Notes: generated from the sequence alone by a model not told the origin. A DNA stretch of 64,000 bases from Prorocentrum cordatum (GCA_963575745.1 CAUYUJ010020266.1:96600-160599), one strand, 5' to 3'; shown: positions 40,301 through 49,345, numbered from the stretch's first letter. Made by a program: numbers and translations.

Positions 40301-41189
40301 AGTTCTGAGTCTCCTCATCCAGGTGATTCATCATGTGGTTCTGTTGCCCCACTATCTTAAGCGAGAAGCGATCTGTGTCCACCAGCGAGCGAGCCAATCT
40401 ACCAATGGGATTCTGACTCGCTGATTCACGCCGCTTCCTGGATTGCGTTCTGCCAGGATTCCTTGGATCCTCTCGTGGCATCGAGGCTGACGCAGTAGCC
40501 GCGGTCGCCGAAGCAGTACCCGTATGCCCTCTACCAGGGGCAGAGACAGCACAGGCCGAGGGCGCAGAACGCGGCGCCATCGACCCTCCAGCGATTCCAC
40601 CGCACGGGGTCACTGAGCTGAGAGCCGCCTGAGCCCTTACGGGCATACACGGATCAGCATAGGACACGCACCGCGGGGCAGTCTCGTCCTTCATGGGGCG
40701 AAGGCAGCATGACCCACTCGTAGATGCCCTCTGTGATCTCGAAAAGACAGGTGCTTGCCTGTCATATATGTCACCTGCTACACGTTGTTTGCCAGGTATA
40801 GGTGCACCATCGCTCGCCTTCGAACTGTTCCTTCTGCTGGTGACCTTCGTCCAATTCTCCTCTGCTTCATCTCTCATGGGATCTGCGGCAGCAGGTGCCG
40901 TGGAAGGCTGTCGGCTGGACCAGGGCGAACTGTAGTCAGGAAGGTGAAACTCACCCGCCCGCCTATCATCACGTACAGCTTCCTGCGCCAACTTGATCCA
41001 GAAGGCTCGCACTCTCATAACATGTTTCGCCCATCTGGCCGCAGCCTGCCAGGCTAAGGCTGTCGGCCCAAGAGCTCCCGCCTCCCTCTTGGGGGGCCAG
41101 TGTGCTTCAACAAACTTGGTGTCTCTTGGGCCCGCTCTGCCCCTGAATGGAGCCGCATCATCGTCGACCACGTCGTATCTGTTGAGAAT
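37299..41189 (-). CDS. LINE reverse transcriptase and RNase H polyprotein
   Basis: A frame of about 1290 codons. An N-terminal linker of some 250 residues rich in Ser, Ala and Arg precedes the RT. RT motif A is VFLDMWKCFETV (about 39510-39555), motif B QGILAGCTHATTLL (about 39334-39380) and motif C ALVDDSTFQW (about 39243-39275), with both Asp kept. RNase H shows VFSDGSG (about 37940), SERMAFLMAL (about 37800), LVTDLQSL (about 37750), CWTPAHIT (about 37610) and NMWADYFA (about 37540), a complete acidic set. The frame has no ATG near its start. It is in phase with the upstream endonuclease and separated only by the TAG at 41190-41192, with a GTG at 41171. Normal translation probably began in the endonuclease or further upstream. 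It would reverse-transcribe the LINE RNA and remove the RNA strand. Confidence 0.88.
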   Translation of the reverse strand: MLNRYDVVDDDAAPFRGRAGPRDTKFVEAHWPPKREAGALGPTALAWQAAARWAKHVMRVRAFWIKLAQEAVRDDRRAGEFHLPDYSSPWSSRQPSTAPAAADPMRDEAEENWTKVTSRRNSSKASDGAPIPGKQRVAGDIYDRQAPVFSRSQRASTSGSCCLRPMKDETAPRCVSYADPCMPVRAQAALSSVTPCGGIAGGSMAPRSAPSACAVSAPGRGHTGTASATAATASASMPREDPRNPGRTQSRKRRESASQNPIGRLARSLVDTDRFSLKIVGQQNHMMNHLDEETQNFFLDGIALLGRDDFEQQICRIVEHADELHQVHKKKVEASWKSWIDTAFKKGAGPAHRTSKVRALEAAVAHTDRMQPYQMADREMDVWHEVWSCHGQGEPALPSDAHSWDNILPLRPEDLSKAALTFKWTTATGPTRLHPRAFYFLSDAGLLALCTLYHTCERMLYWPTQRVVNEMVRLAKPDGGTRLITLVESSVRLRARARRPISRTWVVQHGSPFIWGNRRGHFSSFSAFAHNLEAEIAASLGESSVTVFLDMWKCFETVLFPALVDEARCLGFPLRLLWMLINSHSQPRVIKAFGCWGKQVAVYQGILAGCTHATTLLTILTYRALMKVHQIAPNVTPRALVDDSTFQWVGPSGTSSAELFLGIQSFVKDSAKLGLLLQVKKWGWVSNTRKGHHGFRKLASRINLKGKKWVRNLGHELSGPVPVRKQAKARMKGLQDRPPRLIMLQKAAGNRATAIWRTGLLPAAAHGATVSGVSDQELARLRSVAGMVCGRSTAVSSLTVYLATQADAKYDPIYNATMDPLKAYCSFVWDNRVCLGGLQRAWMKVDEGLKKKATWTSARGPIAVVWMTLRRIGWGMYSATGIYSDLGHTFGLLQLCPKDVLELVRQGIERWQGMRILTHHKDVCYGDEVIWMRAMRRCVGAKKAVVSNPRYAGALRALWSDSIWSRSRLAAKGYQISPACIYCAAEQSTIGHEFFCCPSFYDDLPEDPDLDWNTDMQYTYDMLRELGQKALGEPDWDCFATAVGIPVSPLIPPYVESNLQYVCWGDWESDRSSWSSMVFSDGSGLAPAWPEIRRCGWSFVVMGDNGLPVRAAYGPLAGPIQTVGRSERMAFLMALRLLPAVDLLVTDLQSLAAEVNSWHHDQANANSTYADIWRHIFHAADDKRRPKACWTPAHITIESYLDEHFDTLPFEFLLGNMWADYFAREGANMHAVHTSTVKMFEARLSQEKLNAKFFSWAAAKLITRDSTSSRPERLKLGGPPYSCTAGRIACARGGRP

Positions 41190-42107
41190 CTAAAATTCCA
41201 CTCCAGTCATGACTGCGTCCCAAGCCATCCTTAGCGTGTCGTCGCCATATGCACGTAGAATGGTGTCCATCACTTGATCCCAATTCATAGGAAACCGCGA
41301 ACAACCTTGCTTGGGTAGCTTTGGCAACTGCTTTGGCTCAACAGGGGCCCTCAACCAGATTTGCTTGGGCACTGCTCGAATCGAAAGCGCCACAGGCGCA
41401 TGCGTGGGTTGCCCTGCAGCAGCCAACACATCTGGTGGCTCAATGAAGGCAGCCAAATTGGAGTGCACCAGGAAGTAATCGTAGATCTTGCCCTCGACGG
41501 AGTTGGTGGTACGACAGGTGACTTGCTCAGGTACCATCATCAACGCATGAGTCTGGGCCACCCACTCCTGTGAACCAATCAAATTCGCACTCATATTAAA
41601 GTCCCCTCCAATGACCCACGGCCGATTGGCCGCGTTGCGGCGGCCCACATACTGCGCCACCTTGTGGAGAATCATAAGGTTGTAGTCGTTCAAGTCTACT
41701 GAGTCCTGCAAGTAGAGGGAGATGACAACCAACCCGCTCTTCGGGCCCCAGTTGACCTGCGCTGCCACAGCACGAGAAGGCACAATCTCAGGGTCCTTGA
41801 GCAGAGGTGGCGCCGTAATCGTGACATAGCTCGGCGTAATCACTGCAACCCCAGGTGGCAGCCCATCAGCTGCCGTGCGCTTGGCCGCCGAGAAAATGCC
41901 GTGGTAGCCCATGCACTTGAGCTTGTACTGCAAGCTAGGCAGCATCAGGCCATCTGACTTATGCTCTTGAACCAGTATCACCGCATCAGTGGCCTGCTTC
42001 GCATAACGTAGCAGAGGGCCAGCTGCATCATAATTGACAGTAACAATCTGCCCCTTGATCTTAGAATCGGAATTCGTCATCTGGACCAGAAAAGTACCCA
42101 TCATCAT
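41190..42107 (-). CDS. LINE endonuclease (EEP family)
   Basis: The start is taken at the ATG at 42107, one of three Met codons in a row, 22 bases after the ORF1 stop; another ATG lies at 42080. VILVQEHKSDG (about 41960) holds the catalytic Glu, GGDFNMSAN (about 41600) the Asp and Asn, and GQPTHAPVALSI (about 41395) the terminal His. The 305-residue protein ends at a TAG (41190-41192), and the same frame continues without another stop into the RT polyprotein. Either this amber codon has split an endonuclease-RT protein, or it is read through. The enzyme would nick the target site, perhaps (TCC)n DNA. Confidence 0.87.
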   Translation of the reverse strand: MMMGTFLVQMTNSDSKIKGQIVTVNYDAAGPLLRYAKQATDAVILVQEHKSDGLMLPSLQYKLKCMGYHGIFSAAKRTAADGLPPGVAVITPSYVTITAPPLLKDPEIVPSRAVAAQVNWGPKSGLVVISLYLQDSVDLNDYNLMILHKVAQYVGRRNAANRPWVIGGDFNMSANLIGSQEWVAQTHALMMVPEQVTCRTTNSVEGKIYDYFLVHSNLAAFIEPPDVLAAAGQPTHAPVALSIRAVPKQIWLRAPVEPKQLPKLPKQGCSRFPMNWDQVMDTILRAYGDDTLRMAWDAVMTGVEF

Positions 42108-42129
42108 GGCGTGGATTAGCCTCCTAGGC

Positions 42130-43266
42130 CTAGTAGGCCTGGAAGCCTGGCCCCTTCCTCTGCTTGGCATGCTGCTCCAGCTTGCAGAGCCGGTTGGCTG
42201 CATCCCGCATCTCCTCCAAGGTCGTGGGCACCTCCTGGCCCGCCTCAGCCAGGTAAGGCCGCAGGACCTCTTCGGTTGCTTCTTTGATAGGCACCAGAGG
42301 AACATCATCATCAGCAATTGACTCATTGTCCAGCAGCTCAGGAATCGCCTCATGTGTAGGCGCACCCGCAGGTCGCAACCGAGCATTCGTGATGATTTGC
42401 GGCAGTGCTTGAGCCACGCCGTGCGCGATGGCGTCAGTCCTGTCGCCAGCTCCGAGGGCGCGCAAGACCTCGCCCAACTTGGTGGTATCAAGGCCCAGAG
42501 CTTGAACAGGTTGCCCAGACTCCCCGTCATCATTAGGTGCAGGTGGGACATAGCTCTGGCGCGCCAAGTCCGCGTGCTGGGTCTGGAGCTCGAGCAGCTT
42601 GGCCTTCTTGTCCAGCACCTTCTGCTCTGCCTGCGCCAGCACCTCCTGGAGCTCCTTGATGACCGCCTTCTGGTCCTCAACGTCCTTCTCCGCTTTGGTA
42701 ATTTGCTTACCCATAGCTTCAATCTGCTTGCCAACGACGAACATGCGTGAGGCGGCAGGCTTGTGCTTGTTGATCTCTCCCTGGAGCTCGCTGCGCTCTT
42801 TGGTGAGCGCCTCCTTGAGTACGTCCCAGGCTGCGCCCACACCTTTGCAGGCGAGAGCGATCTCCTTGTCCAACTCCAAAATACGTGCTCGAAACTTGCC
42901 TTCATCGAAATCATTTCCCATAGCCTTTGGCTCCGACACATCCATGGCATCAGGCGATGGCACGTTCTTGGCCTGGACTTGCTTCTCCAGCTTGGCGATC
43001 GTCTCCTGCGCCAGGCGCAGCTGCTTGGCCACTTCCCACGGTGCCGAGCCAGCGCTGGTAGCTTTTTTGCCACCTTCCTTGAGACCACCAGCGTGCACGC
43101 TCGGGTCGGTGGTGGACTGCTTGTAGGCCTTGAAGCAACTGCTTTTGGGACGCCTGCACGAGAAGCATGTCGTTCTGTCGGCCTTATTGAAGAAAGGTTC
43201 GCCCGTGCGCTCGTGGATGCAGGTCTTGCACAGCCAAGTCTTGTCGGCGACTGGGCGTGGCACCAT
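42130..43266 (-). CDS. LINE ORF1: zinc-finger, coiled-coil protein
   Basis: 378 residues from the first ATG after the DinoSL. Residues 13-44 form a four-cysteine finger (CKTC, then CFSC, with extra Cys at 44), like that in ORF1 of the 16.7-kb LINE. Residues about 80-230 are a long heptad-rich coiled coil (QETIAKLEKQVQAK, ITKAEKDVEDQKAVIKELQE). The C-terminal part is acidic, with a second helical stretch (LEEMRDAANRLCKLEQHA). The frame is intact. ORF1 proteins of LINEs usually assemble on the element RNA; the finger and coiled coil fit that, but the role here is inferred. Confidence 0.85.
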   Translation of the reverse strand: MVPRPVADKTWLCKTCIHERTGEPFFNKADRTTCFSCRRPKSSCFKAYKQSTTDPSVHAGGLKEGGKKATSAGSAPWEVAKQLRLAQETIAKLEKQVQAKNVPSPDAMDVSEPKAMGNDFDEGKFRARILELDKEIALACKGVGAAWDVLKEALTKERSELQGEINKHKPAASRMFVVGKQIEAMGKQITKAEKDVEDQKAVIKELQEVLAQAEQKVLDKKAKLLELQTQHADLARQSYVPPAPNDDGESGQPVQALGLDTTKLGEVLRALGAGDRTDAIAHGVAQALPQIITNARLRPAGAPTHEAIPELLDNESIADDDVPLVPIKEATEEVLRPYLAEAGQEVPTTLEEMRDAANRLCKLEQHAKQRKGPGFQAY

Positions 43267-43424
43267 CCTGACCCCTCAACGCACACGAGGAACAAAAGTA
43301 CTGAGAGAGACGCGCCGAGATGGAGCGGACCACCTCGGCGCTCGCCCTGGGGCTGACCAGGGGAAAGACTGCAAACTGGCCGCGGACTAGCGGTATCCAC
43401 TCGTTCCCCTGCGGAACAAAGCAT

Positions 43425-43446
43425 ATTGAGCCAAAATGGCTACTGA
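43425..43446 (-). other. DinoSL sequence at the LINE 5' end, 20 of 22 matches
   Basis: On the minus strand the core GTAGCCATTTTGGCTCAA is exact; mismatches are one C to A near the 5' end and the last G to T. It lies 158 bases before the ORF1 ATG and directly follows (TCC)n, the same layout as at 16658. Confidence 0.88.
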
Positions 43447-43685
43447 GGAGGAGGGAGGAGGAGGAGGAGGAGGAGGAGGAAGAGGAGGAGGAGGAGGAGG
43501 AAGAGGAGGCGGAGGCGGAGGCGGAGGGAGGCGGAGGCGGAGCGGAGGCGGAGGCGGGGCGGAGGCGGAGGCGGAGGCGGAGGCGGAGGAGGAGGAGGAG
43601 GAGGAGGAGGAGGAGGAGGAGGAGGAGGAGGAGGAGGAGGAGGAGGAGGAGGCGGAGGAGGAGGAGGAGGAGGAGGAGAGTGATA
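43441..43685 (+). repeat. (GGA)n and GGCGGA microsatellite at the 5' side of the LINE
   Basis: A 240-bp tract of GAG/GGA with GGCGGA interruptions. It overlaps the last bases of the DinoSL match. In the LINE sense it is (TCC)n. Confidence 0.95.
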
Positions 43686-43689
43686 TGGA

Positions 43690-44004
43690 TGAGGAGAGCT
43701 GGGAATCTACTGAAGATCCCTGCTCTGGTCGACGCCTGCACTAGGTGTGCTTACCGAAGGGCTTCGCTTGTCGGGGTGCTTCTTCTGAGGGTGGCGCTTC
43801 CGCTCTCCGCATGGGCGCCTTCTGCGTGTGCTCGCCGGTGCACGCCTCTCGCAAGAGTTTGCTTCTGCCGGGGCGCCGTCCGCGTGCCAGGCCACCGCAG
43901 AGACGCCCGCGGGCGGCAGCTCGGAGGTGCCCCTGGACGGAGACACCAAGATCCCGAGGCGGGACGTCCCGGCGTCGGGGTGGCCCTGCTCCCTCCCCCC
44001 GAAG
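43690..44004. other. No gene recognised
   Basis: A GC-rich stretch with several open plus frames and no recognisable motif. Confidence 0.45.
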
Positions 44005-44195
44005 AGAAAAAACAATGACACAAACATAAAAAGTCGGAGGTCCGCGCGGATTCCTCAGATCGGCGCTGGACCCCCTCTCTGGCGCGCGGAGCGCGCCAGG
44101 GGCGGCGCCCGAGGCGCCGCCAGGGCGCCCCAGCGCCGATCCGAGGAATCCGCGCGGACCTCCGAGTTTTCATGTTTATGTCATTGCTTTTTCCC
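44005..44195. mobile_element. Hairpin (long inverted repeat) element, copy 3 of 3
   Basis: Arms AAAAAACAATGACA, CATAAA, CGGAGGTCCGCGCGGATTCC and GATCGGCGCTGG on the left pair almost perfectly with CCAGCGCCGATC, GGAATCCGCGCGGACCTCCG and TCATGTTTATGTCATTG on the right, around a GGCGGCGCCC-rich loop. The inner stem and CATAAACAT end match the copies at 7.1 and 25.1 kb. Confidence 0.88.
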
Positions 44196-44274
44196 CTATC
44201 CCCTCCTCTCTCCTTCGCCAGTCCATCCCGTCCTGCTCCTCTCATGTGCCTTGCCCCAGCCATGGTGGCACAGG

Positions 44275-44560
44275 ATAGTTATATCAATACTACTGCGAAT
44301 ATTAATAGTAATGCCAATCATAATAAACATACGAATGCTACTACTGATACTAAGTGTAATAACAAAGAACAAAGGCAATAGTAATATTAACAATGCTACA
44401 CATCCAAATACTCTGAATACTCATACTATCATACTATGAATCATCACACCAATCGCATGAATACTAATACTACTAATATTCGTAATACATATAAGAGTAT
44501 TAATAACAGTACTAGTAATAAAGCTAATAATGCTGATTCTTATCATTTCAGGGTGACTGC
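44275..44560 (+). repeat. AT-rich trinucleotide locus (AAT/ACT types)
   Basis: Degenerate ATACTA, AATATTAATA and CATAATAAT triplets for nearly 300 bp, an AT-rich island in GC-rich DNA. A CT-rich segment (44570-44715) follows. Confidence 0.88.
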
Positions 44561-44799
44561 ACCAACATGGCTGCCTGCTCCTTCTGCTTCTCCTGCTCCT
44601 CCTGCTTCTCATGCTTCCTCCTACCTCTTCCTCCCCTCCTCCCTCCCTCCCTTCGCCCTCCCCCTCCCACTCTGTCATTCCCTCCGCCTCCCTCTCTCTC
44701 TCTTTCCCTCCTGCCCCTCCTTGGTGGCCGGGTCATAGATGCACTGGCGCACGGGCCCTGAGCACCAACGCTGCACGAGAAGACACACGGCGAGTCGGC

Positions 44800-45125
44800 A
44801 TCGAGATGCGCGTGCTTGGTGCGGGCACCACACGGCACGGGCACGGGCACGCCACGTGGGCGGCACACCGTTCGCACTCATCAGCGCGGGCTCGGCAAGG
44901 CACGCGCGCGGCACGGGCACGGCGCGGCTCGCAGGCGGCACCTCGTTCGCACTCCAGAGCGCGCCCACGGCACGCGCGCACGGGCACGGCGGGGGCACGG
45001 CACGCGGGCGGCACACTCCTCGCACTCCTCGGACGCGGGCACGGGGTGCGCACGGGCATGGGCCGCGGGCTCGGCGCGCGCGCAGAGTACGACACGCCAC
45101 GGGCGCGGCACGTTTCTCCCCCAAT
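44800..45125 (+). repeat. Tandem repeat, unit about 74 bp, GGCACG-rich
   Basis: GGGCGGCACACCGTTCGCACT near 44858, AGGCGGCACCTCGTTCGCACT near 44933 and GGGCGGCACACTCCTCGCACT near 45007 mark successive units filled with GGGCACGGCACGCG variants. The same motif resumes at 45352-45460, so the dispersed repeat between them was inserted into the array. Confidence 0.82.
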
Positions 45126-45348
45126 CAGTGCTTGCACTGAAGGGGTCCTAGCGGAAGTTGAAGGATCTGGCGGAAGTTTCTCGCCGATTTCGGTAGCAGG
45201 TTGGGTTCCCGGGTTCCCAGTTCCGGGTTCCCGCTTATTGGTTCCGGGACGATTTCGGTGGGTTTTGGGTTCCTGGGCTCCCGGGTTCCGGTCGATCTCC
45301 TCAGCGAAAATCATCCACTGATTGGGGTTTTTCTCTGGTGTAATCTGG
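45126..45348 (+). repeat. Dispersed ~230-bp repeat, copy 2 of 2
   Basis: It matches the ends of 33500-33990 (GCACTGAAGGGGTCCTAGCGG at the left, CCACTGATTGGGGTTTTTCT at the right) and contains GGGTTCCCGGGTTCC-type units. It lacks the 260-bp internal minisatellite of the other copy and interrupts a GGCACG-rich tandem array. Confidence 0.8.
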
Positions 45349-45460
45349 CTAGGATGCGGGCACGGCGCGTCACGCGCATGGCACGGGCACGGCACGCGGG
45401 CGTCACGGTTTTCGCATTTTGGAGAGCGGGCGGGCGGCACGGTCTTCGCATCTTTAACAG

Positions 45461-45976
45461 AGAAGCCCGCTCTTTCAAGATCGCTGTTTAGGGGGTTGCT
45501 TGCGGATTGTGGAGTTTTTGTTCACGTGAGGAGGAGCCTGGCGCAGACCAAACGGCCTGGACACACTTGTGCCGCGGCCATGCATGGGCTCATGCCTGTG
45601 CCTGCATGGGCTTGGCGTGCTTATGGTTCCCAACTTTGATTTATCCTTCCTTCGCCCTTCCTCTTGCTCTTTGGTCTCGTTCTCCCCCTCTTGCCCTCCC
45701 ACTGCTTGCGAGTTTTGCCAGGGGGCGGCTGCGGTTCGCTGATGGGTGCGGTTATAGCCCCCATGAGGGGAAGCGGACTCGATGCTCAATCGGACAAGGG
45801 GTAAACAGAAACACGTGTGCCGCGGCCAGCGTTTCCAAGAGAGGGCAACGAACGTTCGGTTTTGGCCAGCGCCTTGGTCCTCGTGATTCAGGGGCACGTA
45901 GCCGTGAAGGTTAAAGCTCCTTAGTCCTCCTCGTGTTCCTACTCTCTCCTTCCCTCCTTCCTTCGCCCATCGTGGG
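45461..45976. other. No gene recognised
   Basis: ACACACTTGTGCCGCGGCCA near 45560 and ACACGTGTGCCGCGGCCAGC near 45812 form a short direct repeat. Nothing else can be supported. Confidence 0.45.
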
Positions 45977-46846
45977 GTGAGTCACACGAGAAACACAGAC
46001 CACCGCCAGCGGCAACCCATCGGGGGGAGGCCGACCCCTGGGCGGTGGCATGCCCGAGCCTCGCCCAGTACGCTCAGGCGTGCCACCGTCAAGGGGTGGG
46101 TTTCCCCCGCTGGGTTCCCCGTGCCAGTGGTCTCTGCTCTTCCCAGAGGACGCGTCATGGGGGGGGCGATGACTCGGGGGGCAGCGAGGGCTGCAGAAAA
46201 GTGGCCCTTCAGGGCCCCTGAAGGGGCCCTTTGGAGCCTAGAAGGGGGCTTTGGGTCTGTAAAGGGCATCTTTCTCCCCATGCATCGCCCCTCATTAGTT
46301 CGAGTCCAATTCTCCTCCGAGGAAGGGGGCAGCATGAAGAGAAGGGGTCCTGCAAGCGAGAGGGGCTCTGGAGGTCTCCGCCCCCTCCGGGCCCTCCAGA
46401 GCCCTCTGGAGCCCTCCCTGGTGCCCGGGGAGCCGCAGGCCAGCGATTCGGGATGGCAGGCTGGTTCGGGTCCAGGATCCGGTTCACCCCCTCCAGGGTG
46501 GAGGCGTCAGACGCTGGACGCCGGGGAGGCCGCTCGAACGCTGGACAGACTGAACCACGCCATCATCTGCAGTGCAGCAGTTCAGCAGTTCTGTTGCGCT
46601 CTCGGCTTGGGGCAGTGCGTCTCTGCATCGTTTGCCTTGTCAGACCTCGGGAGCACCGCGCGAGAAGTGGGCAGTGTGCCGGCAGCCCTTCCCTGGCGCG
46701 GACTCTCCGCGTGCCGTTCGTCAGTGTCGCCAGGGTGGAGGCCTGGGCCCCCCTGGGTCGGTTGGCGTGCTCCCGGTGATTCTTTTTGGCGGCGCGCCCT
46801 GTCGCGTGCACCCAGGTTGAAGGCGAGCCTGTCCCCCTACAGGTAG
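45977..46846 (+). other. Long reading frame without recognisable features
   Basis: 289 codons from an ATG at 45977 to the TAG at 46844-46846. Composition is rich in Gly, Ser, Arg, Pro and Trp. 46215-46260 and 46395-46430 hold GGGCCCCTGAAGG and CCCTCCAGAGCCC duplications. No domain, signal peptide or spliced leader is seen, and the frame ends inside a MITE-like element, which argues against a real gene. Confidence 0.2.
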
Positions 46847-47088
46847 AATATGCAAAGATTGTAAAACATAGTCTGGTTTTATTATTATTATTAGTATTAT
46901 TATTATTACTACTATTATTCTTGCTACTATTTTTATTATTATGACAATTCTTATACACATTTTTTTGCTTAAAAAATATTATAATTGTTATGATTATTGT
47001 TAGTATTATTATTATGGCTATTATGAAAAATATTAGCTTTCGCCCGAACTCCGCCTGTAGGGGGACATGCCCGACCTAAACCCAGGTG
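46815..47088. mobile_element. Short inverted-repeat element, copy 2 of 3, with (ATT)n interior
   Basis: Left end GGCGAGCCTGTCCCCCTACA, GGTAGAATATGC; right end CTCCGCCTGTAGGGGGACAT, GCCCGACCT. The ends are complementary and match the copy at 23262-23428. The interior (46875-47035) is expanded ATT/ATA triplet sequence. Confidence 0.82.
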
Positions 47089-47089
47089 T

Positions 47090-47776
47090 TCCTTGGCCTC
47101 CCACCTGGGTGGTAGGATAACGTATTGTTCGATGGGCGCATGCCCATGCGTGACATATTCGGGGACACTGTCGAGGTTCAGATGCGTTTCGGAATCGGAG
47201 GATATAGGTTGGTTTGCCGTGATAGGAAATTTCTTTTTGAGATCCCTACCCAAACATAGAGGCTCAACATGTTGTTCAATTGCTTCTCTCATTCCGCGGG
47301 CCCATCGGGTATCATCGTTGGCATCTGCCTGCATGCTCGCGGGGGCTGAGAAAGTGGTAGGTTGCGGTCGTCTCCCTGAGCTGTTGCGGGAACCTCTCTT
47401 GTGGAGTAAGCAGTGGCAGGGTAGCTGCAAGGCAGCGCTCTATGGAGCCTGCAGCGCCATTTGGGAGCTCCATGGCCTGCCTGGGCGTGGCTTCGGGCAA
47501 TATTGGGGTTGCCTCGAGCGCTTGTGAATTCTTCCAGAGGAGTGCTTGTGCAGCTTCGGGGCCGTGTAAAGATCTAGAGAAGCCACGTTGAGCCGAGAGA
47601 GCGGACAGGCGAGCATCAGCGAGTGAACAACAGTGGACAACTTGACGCATCCTAGGGTTGCGATGGGGCCGGGCCCATAGGGGTGGAAGATGAGGGGAAA
47701 GATGAGAGGTACGAGGGAGGAAGGATGATCCCAAACGCCTAAACAGAGGAGCCAGGAATGTGGATGAAGAAGACAA
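47090..47776 (-). pseudogene. Possible coding remnant, minus strand, frameshifted
   Basis: Two minus frames read like one protein with a shift near 47340. The first (47776-47340) contains MRQVVHCCSLADARLSAL and MELPNGAAGSIERCLAATLP. The second (47345-47100) contains MREAIEQHVEPLCLGRDLKK, SDSETHLNLDSVPEYVTH and IEQYVILPPRWEAKEHLGLG, which is more balanced than its surroundings. No family is recognised. The second frame runs into the MITE-like element, which would have cut it. Confidence 0.3.
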
Positions 47777-47809
47777 GCAGCAAAATGATGAGGCAGGGGG
47801 ACGGTGGTG

Positions 47810-48018
47810 GACAGTACAGGTGTAGGTGTGTGTATATGTATGTGTGTATGCTTCTGAACGTACATATCAAGAGGGAAAGAGAGAGAGAGAGGGATAGAGA
47901 GAGAGAGAGAGAGAGCGAGGAAAAAACAAGAGGCAGAGGGAGAGAGAGAGAGAGAGAGGGAGAGAGCGAGAGAGAGAGAGACACACACATATATATATAT
48001 GTATATATGTGTATATAT

Positions 48019-48051
<33 letters not shown>

Positions 48052-48085
48052 CGGAGAGAGATAGAGAACGTGACATGCATGCATG
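47810..48085 (+). repeat. GT/TA/GA microsatellite cluster
   Basis: (TATG)-type repeats at 47825-47850, then (GA)n at 47875-47980, (TA/CA)n at 47985-48020 and (GA)n at 48022-48065. Confidence 0.92.
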
Positions 48086-48274
48086 TACGTATGTGTGTAT
48101 GCATGTGTGCCTCTTCTTGCTTGCTTAGACTTGCTTCCCGCCCATGTCCCCCACGGGAGTCCAACTTCGGGGCAACTTCCTGTCGCCTCCGTCACGGCAC
48201 CACCGGCGGCGGCATCTGGCGCGGGGGGGCGGTATGTTTGGGCATGGGCACAGGACATAGCAGCTAAACTGAGC

Positions 48275-48282
48275 ATGATGCT

Positions 48283-48327
<45 letters not shown>

Positions 48328-48427
48328 AGCGATGATGCTGATGATGGTGATGATGAGGAGGATGATAATCATGATGATGCTGATGATGATGGTGACGATG
48401 CTGATACCGATGCGGATGAGGGCGATA

Positions 48428-48470
<43 letters not shown>

Positions 48471-48592
48471 GGATGATGATCATGATGCCGATTCTGATGA
48501 TGATGATGCTGATGATGATGATGGTAATGCTGCTGATGACGATGATGGTGATGACGATGACCATGATGATGATGATGATGATGATGACGATT

Positions 48593-48633
<41 letters not shown>

Positions 48634-48636
48634 AAT

Positions 48637-48669
<33 letters not shown>

Positions 48670-49070
48670 GATGATGACGATGATGGTTATGATGATTACG
48701 ATAGTGATGGTCCCGCTGATGCTGATGAAGCTGATGAAGCTGATCTGATAATGGTGGGGATTCTGAGGAGGATGTTGACGCTGCTGCTGCTGCCGCTGCT
48801 GCCGCTGCTGCTGCTGATGATGATGATGGTGATGCTGATGATGCTGATGATGCTGATGAGGATGGTGATGATGAGGATGATGATGGTGATGGTGATGAGT
48901 GTGAGGGCGATGATGATGAGGATGATACAGGCGGTGATGATTCTGATGATGCTGGTGATGATTACGATGATAATTGTGATGCTGCTGATGATGATGGTGT
49001 TTATCATGCTGATGATGATTATGCGGATGATGGTGATGCTGATGATGCTGATGCTGATGATGACGATGAT

Positions 49071-49101
<31 letters not shown>

Positions 49102-49193
49102 ATGACGATGGCGATGATGATATCGATGGTGATGATGATGATGCTGATGCTGATGGTGATGATGATGACGATGATGGTGATGGTGGAGGTGAC

Positions 49194-49240
<47 letters not shown>

Positions 49241-49345
49241 GGATTATCGTGATGATCGTGATGGTGGTGGTGAGAATGGTGGTTACCGTGAGGACGACAA
49301 TGATGCACATGATGATGAGTGCGGTGGTGGCCATGGTGCTGAAGG
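48275..49345 (+). repeat. Long (GAT)n trinucleotide locus, second copy
   Basis: Over 1 kb of GAT/GCT/GGT triplets, like 2153-3480. The minus strand frame of more than 600 codons is His-rich then Ile-rich repeat translation and is not a gene. Confidence 0.95.

Larger units (their letters stand above)
36676..43446 (-). mobile_element. Near-intact LINE starting at a DinoSL, minus strand
   Basis: In the minus sense: DinoSL (43446-43425), a 158-base leader, ORF1 (43266-42130), a 22-base gap, the endonuclease frame (42107-41190), one in-frame TAG, RT plus RNase H (to 37299), a shifted zinc-finger tail (to 36872), then (TCC)n. The leader block at 43376-43400 matches 16718-16740 of the other DinoSL LINE. 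Only one TAG and one homopolymer indel prevent a continuous endonuclease-RT-RNase H protein, so this is the best-preserved copy of its family here. Confidence 0.88.

Noticed and set aside
47440-49308. A minus-strand frame of over 600 codons
   Set aside because: It is a His-rich then Ile-rich translation of (GAT)n followed by GA/TA microsatellites. Only its downstream end, 47776-47100, shows protein-like composition, and that was listed separately at low confidence.
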